From Geminicoccaceae bacterium (GTDB taxonomy: Bacteria > Pseudomonadota > Alphaproteobacteria > Geminicoccales > Geminicoccaceae), in contig JANXAZ010000010.1 of NCBI GenBank assembly GCA_025062095.1, forward strand, positions 1 through 64,000: a DNA stretch of 64,000 nucleotides. Reading direction: 5' to 3'. The translations under genes and the position numbers were made by a program. Numbering within the stretch: the stretch's first letter is position 1; each line of letters opens with the position of its first letter. Under the pieces are notes generated by a model that saw only the letters and a list, made by a program, of their open reading frames with translations, was not told where the DNA came from and did not search any database. Positions 57,432 to 64,000 of the stretch are shown piece after piece.

Positions 57432-58532
57432 TCAGCTCGAAAGGCGACCGACGCGATCGAGCGCCGCCGGGCGCGCCAGGCCGTAGCGCTCGAGCGCCGG
57501 GCGGACGATGCGCTCGACCTCGGCCCCGCCCAGTTCGTCCATGAGCGCGCAGGGCGGCTTGGAGAAGCGCAGCGCTTCGCGCGCGCCGAGATCGATGTCG
57601 GCGGGAGCGGCCACCTCCTCGTCGAGCTCCTGGAGCACCGCCACGAACACCCCCATGCGCAGGCGGTCGCGGATGCGCGCCCGCCGCTCGGGCGGGATCT
57701 CGCCCGCTTCTCCGATCTCGAAGCTGCGATCGGCTTCCCCGACCTCGATCAGGCTGCGGGCGGGGGCGTAGAAGGGGCCGAGGGGAGCGAGGTTGCGGAT
57801 GGCGTGCAGATTGATGCGCGGCTTGATGAGGTTCTGGACGCGGAAGGGGCCGGCCGCCGCGCCCACCGCCTCTTCCGCCACCGCGTCGATTTCGGCGGTG
57901 GTCGCGAGACCTTCGTCGAGGAGCCGGCAGGCCTCGTTCGTGTAGGGGCAGAAGAAGCGGTTGATGGCGAAGCCGTACGAGTCCTTGCAAGTAATGGGCT
58001 TCTTGCCGGTGGCTCGACAGAAGGCGAGGGCGGCGGCGATCGTCTCCGCCGCCGTCGCCTCGCCTCTGACCACTTCCACGATCGGGTTGATCTGCGCCGG
58101 GCTGAAATAGTGCAGGCCGAGGAAGCGCTCGGGACGGCGCATGTGCCGGGCGAGATCGCTCACCCGCAAGCAGCTCGTGTTCGTGGCGACGAGCGCGTCT
58201 TCGGGCACGAGCCCCGAGAGCTCCTCGAACAGCCGCGCTTTCAGCGTGAAGTCTTCGAAGATCGCCTCGATCACGAGATCGCAGGCGGCGAGCTCGGCGA
58301 GCGATCCGACCACGGCGAGGCGCGTCGCGGCCGCGGCGGCGGCTTCCGCGCTCAGCCGCCCGCGCTCGACGCTGCGGGCCCAGAACGCCTGCGCCTGGGC
58401 GACGGCGCTCTTCGCCTGTTCGGGACGAACGTCGAAGAGCCGGACGGCGATGCCGTGCTGGGCGAGGTTGGTGGCGATCCCGGTGCCCATGGTCCCGGTG
58501 CCGACGATACCGACGGTACGGATCTCGCGCAT
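57432..58532 (-). CDS. 3-hydroxyacyl-CoA dehydrogenase
   Basis: The 366-residue enzyme oxidises 3-hydroxyacyl-CoA to 3-ketoacyl-CoA with NAD. It has the Rossmann motif GTGTMGTGIA near residues 11-20, SCLRVSDLA near 117, the catalytic HYFSPAQINPIVEVV near 138 with His and Glu region, and a C-terminal dimerisation domain. It resembles 3-hydroxybutyryl-CoA dehydrogenase PaaH/HbdA. No enoyl-CoA hydratase fusion is present. It may link fatty-acid or PHB turnover to reduction. GGAGGAGAAG precedes ATG. Confidence 0.92.
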   Translation of the reverse strand: MREIRTVGIVGTGTMGTGIATNLAQHGIAVRLFDVRPEQAKSAVAQAQAFWARSVERGRLSAEAAAAAATRLAVVGSLAELAACDLVIEAIFEDFTLKARLFEELSGLVPEDALVATNTSCLRVSDLARHMRRPERFLGLHYFSPAQINPIVEVVRGEATAAETIAAALAFCRATGKKPITCKDSYGFAINRFFCPYTNEACRLLDEGLATTAEIDAVAEEAVGAAAGPFRVQNLIKPRINLHAIRNLAPLGPFYAPARSLIEVGEADRSFEIGEAGEIPPERRARIRDRLRMGVFVAVLQELDEEVAAPADIDLGAREALRFSKPPCALMDELGGAEVERIVRPALERYGLARPAALDRVGRLSS

Positions 58533-58583
58533 GTGCCTTCTTCTCCTCCGCCTGGGGAGCGCTCGCCGTCGCGACGGACTCCG

Positions 58584-59024
58584 TCACTCGCGCAGATGTT
58601 CGGGTAGCTCGTGCACCGAGACCCAGGTGAGGTCCTTTTCGACTTCGCGGACGACTTTCTCTTTCACCTTCTCCGAGAGCAGCTCGCGCAGCTCGCCCAT
58701 CATCTTGGGCGGGGCGACGAGCATCAGGCGCGCGAAGCGGCCGGCGTTGTTGGCTTCTTCGAGCTTCTCGGCGAGTTCGCGGGCGAAACGCAGCTTCTCG
58801 ACCTCTTTGGGGTCGGTGGAGGGCTCCATCGCGTGGCGGTTGCCGACGTGGCTCGAATCCACGCTCCGGCCGGGGCGATCGGCCAAGAGCTCGGAACCCT
58901 TTTCCCGCCCGCGCCCGAAAAGCTCGGGCATGACGAGCTCGAGTCCGCCCACGCGCGGGTCGCCCTGGAAGATCCGCGCCCGCGCGCCGTCGGCGACGAC
59001 GACCCACATGGTTCGATTCGGCAT
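58584..59024 (-). CDS. Host attachment protein (baeRF-like)
   Basis: A 146-residue protein of the 'protein required for attachment to host cells' family. The opening MWVVVADGARARIFQG and the segment LRFARELAEKLEEANNAGRFARLMLVAPPKMMGELRELL near residue 78 match the family. These proteins are distant relatives of eukaryotic/archaeal release factor domains (baeRF), and the name comes from Rhizobium studies. A biochemical role is not established. ATG at 59024 has GAGGA upstream. It lies 35 bases behind the 82-residue protein gene. Confidence 0.82.
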   Translation of the reverse strand: MPNRTMWVVVADGARARIFQGDPRVGGLELVMPELFGRGREKGSELLADRPGRSVDSSHVGNRHAMEPSTDPKEVEKLRFARELAEKLEEANNAGRFARLMLVAPPKMMGELRELLSEKVKEKVVREVEKDLTWVSVHELPEHLRE

Positions 59025-59059
59025 GTCCGCACGGTCCTCGCTTCTGGTTTCCCTCGCGG

Positions 59060-59308
59060 TCAACGACGGTCGTCCTCGAACTGATCGGCGGTGAGGATGT
59101 CGTAGACCCGGGCCGCCGGTCCCTCGAGGGGAGGGGGAGCCTCCCCCAACACGTCCTGGGTTCCGCTGGCCCACAACAGCGCCTTTTCGATCTCCGCGAT
59201 CGTCGCGCCGGTGGCCAGGATCCGAGCGAGCTTCTCGGGATCGTCCTCGCCGATGAGCCGGGCGATCTCGCTCAAGCTGGGACGAGTCTCGGAGACGGGT
59301 CGGGTCAT
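59060..59308 (-). CDS. Small acidic protein next to the Lon-like protease
   Basis: An 82-residue acidic protein. SLSEIARLIGEDDPEKLARILATGATIAEIEKALLWASG is a helical block, followed by LEGPAARVYDILTADQFEDD. I recall similar small proteins next to Lon-like protease genes in alphaproteobacteria, of unknown function. The start ATG overlaps the upstream gene's stop by four bases, implying coupled translation. Confidence 0.75.
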   Translation of the reverse strand: MTRPVSETRPSLSEIARLIGEDDPEKLARILATGATIAEIEKALLWASGTQDVLGEAPPPLEGPAARVYDILTADQFEDDRR

Positions 59309-60093
59309 GGCGTTTCTCGGGATGCGCTCGCGGTCCGCGCTTGTGCGTTCGATGCGCTCGCCGCCCCTTCGCCGAAGGAAGCGCGCGCGGCGCGCACCGC
59401 CGCTCGCCACGCGGGGCCGTTCTCCGCCCCTTCGACGAGCACGATCGCCGGGGACAGGGCGGCGAGCCGGGCGGAAAGGCCGGATTCGTCGGCGAGCGGG
59501 CACACCTCGACCCTCGCCGCCGGACCCAACGCGGCCTTCGCTTCCGCCGCGCGGTTCGCATCGCTCGCGAGGACCACGAGCGGCAGGCCCGCCCGCTCGG
59601 CGAGGTCGCGCGCGAGTTCGAGCCCGCCGTCGGTCCGCTCGTGGACGAGCACCAGGGGGCCGCTTCCGCGGCGGATGACCAGGACGGGGCCGGCGCGACG
59701 GGTCGGCGGCTCCTCCCAAGAAGCGGCGGCGAAGGCCAAAAGATCGCTTTCGGCGAGCATCCCCGCTTCGAGGCCTTCGGCGGTTTCGATGCGCCAGCGG
59801 ACGCGGCGGGCGGCGGCGATCCGTTCGAGACGGTGCTTCGCGCGCTCGGCCATCACCCGCAGCATCAAACGCGTCTGGGAGACGTCGAATTCGAAATCGG
59901 TCGCCGCCGTGCGCGGCACGATGCGCGTGAACGGCAGGGCGGCGGACGCCATCAGCCGTTCGTCGGCGAGCAGGATCGCGACGATCTCCCGCTCCAGCCG
60001 CTCGGCCATCGCGAACGCCGCCTCGAGGGCGACGAGCGCCTCTTCCTCGGGCGGGAGCGCGACGACCAGGCGCGCGGGTTGGGCCGCGTTCAC
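59305..60093 (-). CDS. USP-like protein between the protease and a small acidic protein
   Basis: A 262-residue protein with no signal peptide. The first third (ARLVVALPPEEEALVALEAAFAMAERLEREIVAILL) has the strand-helix rhythm of a universal stress protein domain, and the later GPLVLVHERTDGGLELARDLAERAGLPLVVLA may be a second such domain. No Walker-like G-2x-G-9x-G ATP motif is clear. GTG at 60093 overlaps the Lon-like gene stop (GTGA) and has GGAGG 7 bases upstream. The role is unknown. Confidence 0.72.
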   Translation of the reverse strand: MNAAQPARLVVALPPEEEALVALEAAFAMAERLEREIVAILLADERLMASAALPFTRIVPRTAATDFEFDVSQTRLMLRVMAERAKHRLERIAAARRVRWRIETAEGLEAGMLAESDLLAFAAASWEEPPTRRAGPVLVIRRGSGPLVLVHERTDGGLELARDLAERAGLPLVVLASDANRAAEAKAALGPAARVEVCPLADESGLSARLAALSPAIVLVEGAENGPAWRAAVRAARASFGEGAASASNAQARTASASRETP

Positions 60094-62510
60094 CTCTCGT
60101 CCTCCCGTCTCGGCTCCGCTTCGCCTTCGCGGGCGGCGAAGGCGCGACGCTTTTCGGCCAAGGCGCGGAGCCGATCCTCGGCTCTCCGGAACACCGTGCC
60201 CTCCGGGAAGAGACCGTCGGGCCCGCGTTCGCCCGCGGGAAGACCGGTCAGGATCTCGATTCCCTCCGCGATCGTGCGCACCGGATAGATGGCGAACAAG
60301 CCTTGGGCGACCGCGTCGCGGACCCGCTCGTGCAGCATCAGATGCCGCACATTGGCCGCGGGAATCAAGACGCCGTGGCTGCCGTCGAGGCCGCGGGCGG
60401 CGCAGAGATCGAAAAAGCCTTCGATCTTCTCGTTCACCCCCCCGATCGCCTGGACGTTGCCGTATTGATCGACCGAGCCCGTGACCGCGAGACTCTGTCG
60501 GATCGGCACTTCCGCGATCGCCGAGAGGAGCGCGTAGAGCTCGGTGGAGGACGCGCTGTCGCCCTCCACGCCGCCATAGGACTGCTCGAAGACGAGTGTG
60601 GCGGAGAGCGAAAGAGGAACGTCGGGCGCGAAGGTCGCCGCCAGGAAGCCAGAAAGAATGAGCACGCCTTTGGAGTGGATCGGCCCTCCGAGCTTCACTT
60701 CGCGCTCGATGTCGATGACCTGGCCGCCACCCATGCGCACCCGTGCGGTGATCCGCGAGGGGCGGCCGAAGACCAGATCGCCGAGTTGGATCACCGAAAG
60801 GCCGTTGACCTGGCCGATCGCGCTGCCGCTCGTCGCGATCTGGATCGTGCCGGCGGTGATCTCCTCGAGCACGCGTTCCCGCAGCCGGCCGACCCGGCGA
60901 TCGCGGGCATCGAGCGCGCGACGCACCGCCCCGTGGTCGATGACCGGGGCGGAGCCGGCCTGGAAATGGGCCTCGCGCAGGACATCGGCGAGATGCTCGA
61001 CCTCGCTCGAGAGCTTCTCGCGGTCCTCGGCGCGCCGCGCGGCGTGCTCGAGCAGCCGCGCCACGCCGCACGCGCGCACCGGCTTGAGCCCTTCGCGTCG
61101 CACGATGGTGGCCACCAGCCGCGAAAACAGCGAGACCTTGTCGCCGTCGCGGGGCACCCGCTCGTCGAAATCGGCGGGAATCTTGAAGAGCCGACCGAAC
61201 TCGGGGTCGAGTTCGACGAGAAGATAATAGAGCAGCCGCTCGCCCAGGAGGACGACTTTGAGATCCAGGGGCGCGGGCTCCGGCTCGAGGGTCTGCGTCC
61301 CCAGCACGCCCAACGCCGCGAGCGGCGATTCGATGCGGATCTCGCGCGTCGTCAGCGCGCGCTTGAGAGCCTCGTAGGCGAGCGGCCGGGTGAGGAGCTT
61401 GCGCGCGTCGAGCACGAGATAGCCGCCGTTGGCGCGGTGCAGGGCACCGGCGCGGATCATGAGGAAGTCGGTGACGAGCGCGCCCATCTCGGCGCGGTGC
61501 TCGATCCGCCCCACGAGCCGTTCGAAGCTCGGATCGTCCTCCTGGATCACCGGGGCGCAGCCGCGTCCCGTGTTGTCGACGATGAGATTGACGCGGTAGC
61601 GGCGGAACAACGGATGGCCGTCCTCGAGCGCGAGCGCCGCCGGCGAGGCCTGTTCGGGCAACTGCAGGAAGGCTTCGACGTGCTCGATGATGTCCTTGCG
61701 CGCCGCTTCCAAAAAATTCAGGACATCCGGAAGATCGACATAATTGGGTCTGATCGTCTCGAACAGATAGTTGACGGCGAAGGCTGCCGTTTCGTCGTTG
61801 AGCGCCTTGATCTTCTCCCGCGTCTCCTTCATCCAGCGCGGGGCGTTGGCGAGCGCGTCGCGGAGCTTTTTCTGGAGGTTCTCGACCGTCTGCTCGATCT
61901 GCCGGCGGATCGAATCGGGAAGCGCCTGGAAGATCTCCGGGGTGACGATCCGTCCGTCGGCGACGGGCGCGAAGGCGAAGCCCATGGGCGAGCGGATGAG
62001 CGCCACGCTGTGGCGTTTGGCTTCCTCTTCGACCTCCGCGATCGCCCGCTCCTGACGCTCCTTGAGCTCCTCCTCGATCACCTGGCGGCGGGTGCGGTAT
62101 TCTTCGTTCTCGAAGGCGTTGCGCAGCGCCGGCAACAAGTCGGTGAGCAGCCGGCGCATGTCGGCCTCGAGCCGCGGGCCGCGGCCGGCGGGCAGGCGCA
62201 AGAGCCGCGGCGCGCGCGGATCGCGGAAGTTCGTGACGTAACAATAATCGAAGGGGGGCGGCTCGCCCGCCGCCCGTGCCTCGAGGATCCGGCGCACGGT
62301 GGTGTGCTTGCCGATCCCTTCCGGGCCGAGGGCGTAGACGTTGTACCCGGGCCTGCGGTTCGCGAGCGCGTAATGCAGAGCTTCGCGGGCGCGATCCTGC
62401 CCGATCGTGTCTTCGAGATCGGGCAGCTCGTCGGTCGTCTCGAAGCCCAGGTCCTCGGGCCGGCAGCGCCAGGCGAGGGCCTCGGGCGGAAGCGGTTGCG
62501 GCGAGGCCAA
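60090..62510 (-). CDS. Lon-like AAA-family serine protease
   Basis: An 806-residue protein with an N-terminal AAA-like domain and a C-terminal Lon (S16) protease domain. The Walker A is GPEGIGKHT near residue 63, and a long coiled-coil insert spans about 120-245. The protease Ser is in GVEGDSASSTEL near 648 and the Lys in GGVNEKIEGFFD near 690, both intact. It matches the LonB/YcbZ type. TTG at 62510 has GGAG 8 bases upstream. The downstream genes overlap it, so they are likely translated together. Confidence 0.9.
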   Translation of the reverse strand: MASPQPLPPEALAWRCRPEDLGFETTDELPDLEDTIGQDRAREALHYALANRRPGYNVYALGPEGIGKHTTVRRILEARAAGEPPPFDYCYVTNFRDPRAPRLLRLPAGRGPRLEADMRRLLTDLLPALRNAFENEEYRTRRQVIEEELKERQERAIAEVEEEAKRHSVALIRSPMGFAFAPVADGRIVTPEIFQALPDSIRRQIEQTVENLQKKLRDALANAPRWMKETREKIKALNDETAAFAVNYLFETIRPNYVDLPDVLNFLEAARKDIIEHVEAFLQLPEQASPAALALEDGHPLFRRYRVNLIVDNTGRGCAPVIQEDDPSFERLVGRIEHRAEMGALVTDFLMIRAGALHRANGGYLVLDARKLLTRPLAYEALKRALTTREIRIESPLAALGVLGTQTLEPEPAPLDLKVVLLGERLLYYLLVELDPEFGRLFKIPADFDERVPRDGDKVSLFSRLVATIVRREGLKPVRACGVARLLEHAARRAEDREKLSSEVEHLADVLREAHFQAGSAPVIDHGAVRRALDARDRRVGRLRERVLEEITAGTIQIATSGSAIGQVNGLSVIQLGDLVFGRPSRITARVRMGGGQVIDIEREVKLGGPIHSKGVLILSGFLAATFAPDVPLSLSATLVFEQSYGGVEGDSASSTELYALLSAIAEVPIRQSLAVTGSVDQYGNVQAIGGVNEKIEGFFDLCAARGLDGSHGVLIPAANVRHLMLHERVRDAVAQGLFAIYPVRTIAEGIEILTGLPAGERGPDGLFPEGTVFRRAEDRLRALAEKRRAFAAREGEAEPRREDER

Positions 62511-62556
62511 GAGATGAGCTCCCGAGCCGGAGTTGTCGCGATCGCGCGCGGGCGAC

Positions 62557-63330
62557 CTAGCCGACCGGAAGGGGCCGCGTGAAGAGGCGACCGAAGCGCG
62601 CGAGCCGGTCCTCGATGCCGGCGAGCCGGAGCGCGTGCCAGGCCATGGCGTGGTTGGAAGAGGTCACGGGCTTGTCGAGCCGGTCTTCGAGCGCACAGAG
62701 CCCGGCGACGAGCCTCAGGCTCGTGCAGGACACGAAGACGGCTTCCGCGCGCCGATCGCGCCCGAGCTCGAGCACCGCCGCTTCGATCGAGGCGGGATCG
62801 ATCCGCGCCACCTTGCCGTCGTCCTCTTCTTCGAAGCTGCCGAAGACCGGGATCTCGAGCCCGCGCGCCTCGAGGTAGCGGCGGACGACCTCGTTGACCG
62901 CGCGCGAATACGGGGTGAGCACCGCCAGCCGGCGGACGCCCAGGGCGCGGAAGGCGGCGAGCGCCCCGCCGATGGGCGTGGTCACCGGCACCCCCGGCCG
63001 CACCTCGTGCACGCGCGCGGCGATGCGCTCTTCCCCGAGTACCACCGCCCCCGAGGTGCAGCCGAAGGCGATCACCGAGAGCGGCAGCACCGGCACGAGC
63101 ACCCGCACCGCGGCCGGGATGTCCTTTTCGAGCGCGGCGAGCGTCTCGGGGGTGACGCGCACCTCGTTCCACATCCGGCTCTCGTAAAGCGCCACGCCTT
63201 CGAGCCCGGCGAAGATGTGGCGCCATTCGTGCTCGATCGTCTGGTCGGTGGCGAGCACGACGAGCCCGATGCGCGCTCGCGCCCCGATTCCCTCGTCGAG
63301 TCGAAACTCGAGTCCGCCGCGGTAATCCAT
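62557..63330 (-). CDS. Maleate isomerase / Asp-Glu racemase superfamily protein
   Basis: A 257-residue enzyme with two catalytic cysteines typical of this superfamily: IAFGCTSGAVV near residue 90 and VFVSCTSLRLV near 200. It also has TPIGGALAAFRALGVRRLAVLTPY near 117. Close families are maleate cis-trans isomerase, arylmalonate decarboxylase and hydantoin racemase. Which reaction it does cannot be told. It is co-oriented with the DadA-like gene 22 bases upstream, suggesting use in amino or dicarboxylic acid breakdown. Confidence 0.85.
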   Translation of the reverse strand: MDYRGGLEFRLDEGIGARARIGLVVLATDQTIEHEWRHIFAGLEGVALYESRMWNEVRVTPETLAALEKDIPAAVRVLVPVLPLSVIAFGCTSGAVVLGEERIAARVHEVRPGVPVTTPIGGALAAFRALGVRRLAVLTPYSRAVNEVVRRYLEARGLEIPVFGSFEEEDDGKVARIDPASIEAAVLELGRDRRAEAVFVSCTSLRLVAGLCALEDRLDKPVTSSNHAMAWHALRLAGIEDRLARFGRLFTRPLPVG

Positions 63331-63352
63331 GGTCGTCGCCTCGCACGCGCCC

Positions 63353-64000
63353 TCAGTGCGCCTTCGGCTCGAGACCGCTCGGGTCCCATTCCGGACGCCG
63401 GCCGGCCAAGAGATCGGCGGTGATGCGGGCCGTCCCGCAGGCCCAGGTCCAACCCATGTGGCCGTGCCCCGAATTCACCCACAAATTCCGATGCCGCCCG
63501 CGTCCGATGATCGGAAGATTGTTCGGGGTCATGGGTCTGAGGCCCGCCCAGTATTCGGCGCGGCTCCAATCCCCGGCTTGCGGGAACAGCTCGTGGGCGG
63601 CTTTGAGCATCGGGGCGAAGTCTTCGGGGCGGTGCGACCAGTCCCACCCGTCGAGCTCGGCGATCGCGGTCAAGCGCACCCGGTCGCCGAAATTGGCGAA
63701 GGCGAAGAGATTGTCCTCGTCCACCCCGGGCAGCTGCGGCGGGTTGTTGGAGCCGCCCACGGGAAGGGTGATCGAATAGCCCTTGACGGGCCAGATCGGC
63801 AGCTCGAGCCCGAGCTTCTTGCCGATGGGCGCGCTGTAGCAGCCGAGCGCGAGCACGAACGCGTCGGCGGCGACTTCGCCGCGATCGGTGATCGCGCTCT
63901 CGACCCGATCGCCCGCGGTGCGGAAGTCGCGGACCGTTTCGCCCAGACGGAGCACCGCGCCCTCGGCGGCGCAACGCCGGGCGAGCTCGCGGGTGAACAG
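63353..64000 (-). CDS. dadA: D-amino acid dehydrogenase, 5' end outside window
   Basis: Only the C-terminal 215 residues are present; the gene runs off the right edge, so the FAD-binding N-terminus is not seen. FVLALGCYSAPIGKKLGLELPIWPVKGYSITLP and the end GLRPMTPNNLPIIGRGRHRNLWVNSGHGHMGWTWACG are characteristic of the DadA small subunit, which oxidises D-amino acids (mainly D-alanine) to 2-oxo acids in the inner membrane. A flavin-binding histidine is present in the SGHGHMGWT block. Likely first or early gene of the minus-strand run. Confidence 0.9.
   Translation of the reverse strand: MFTRELARRCAAEGAVLRLGETVRDFRTAGDRVESAITDRGEVAADAFVLALGCYSAPIGKKLGLELPIWPVKGYSITLPVGGSNNPPQLPGVDEDNLFAFANFGDRVRLTAIAELDGWDWSHRPEDFAPMLKAAHELFPQAGDWSRAEYWAGLRPMTPNNLPIIGRGRHRNLWVNSGHGHMGWTWACGTARITADLLAGRRPEWDPSGLEPKAH

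Overview
The window is about 64 kb of very GC-rich bacterial DNA, dense with genes and rich in GTG/TTG starts and ATGA, GTGA or TGATG stop-start overlaps. Several genes point to an alphaproteobacterium, probably Rhodospirillales-like: the cell-cycle regulator TrcR (DUF1013), a DUF6867 membrane protein in a liv operon, a PaaI/Coq9-like/phasin/PhaC complement, and a textbook FNR box in front of hemN. This placement is inferred from gene families, not from rRNA; no rRNA or tRNA gene, CRISPR array, insertion sequence or phage gene was seen.

Layout, left to right. 0-6.2 kb: a secreted protein, then a branched-chain amino acid ABC transporter (livH-livM-livG-livF-DUF6867, all overlapping) and its binding protein livK with its own promoter and a strong terminator. 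6.2-8.7 kb: Ohr peroxidase, M20D amidohydrolase, an unknown protein. 8.6-12.7 kb (minus): trcR, an SDR, a PQQ-type sugar dehydrogenase, a DUF2892 membrane protein, a secreted protein. 13-19.4 kb: trypsin-like protease, HupE/UreJ permease, argE-like deacetylase, a glycosyltransferase, a large secreted unknown, and an SDR closely resembling animal DHRS6. 19.4-28.9 kb: NfeD plus SPFH protein, an adenylate cyclase, typA/bipA, rmuC, arsM and a Smr protein. 28.9-31.7 kb (minus): lutABC lactate oxidation. 31.9-37.2 kb: a tightly coupled run (pteridine-reductase-like SDR, alpha/beta hydrolase, HNH protein, c-type cytochrome, CapA) ending at phaC. 37.5-39.1 kb: ECF sigma factor and its anti-sigma factor. 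39.1-45 kb (minus): HpcH/HpaI aldolase and a Gld-like ABC system (ATPase, permease, GldG, DUF4340). 45.2-48.6 kb: FNR-controlled hemN and asnB. 48.6-56.7 kb: PAS-GGDEF protein, thioesterase, a stand-alone molybdopterin subunit, a small unknown, a beta-CASP nuclease, a LOG protein and a phasin. 56.8-64 kb (minus): one long gene run with a Coq9/TetR-like protein, 3-hydroxyacyl-CoA dehydrogenase, a host-attachment/baeRF-type protein, an 82-residue acidic protein, a USP-like protein, a Lon-like protease, a maleate-isomerase-like enzyme and a D-amino acid dehydrogenase cut by the window edge.

The genes fit a heterotroph that imports amino acids, oxidises lactate and D-amino acids, stores polyhydroxybutyrate (phaC, phasin, 3-hydroxyacyl-CoA dehydrogenase, DHRS6-like 3-hydroxybutyrate dehydrogenase) and lives with changing oxygen (FNR-hemN, Ohr). 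The least understood parts are the Lon-like protease run near the right end, the five-gene coupled run before phaC, the stand-alone molybdenum hydroxylase subunit, and the spacer with hairpins after typA.
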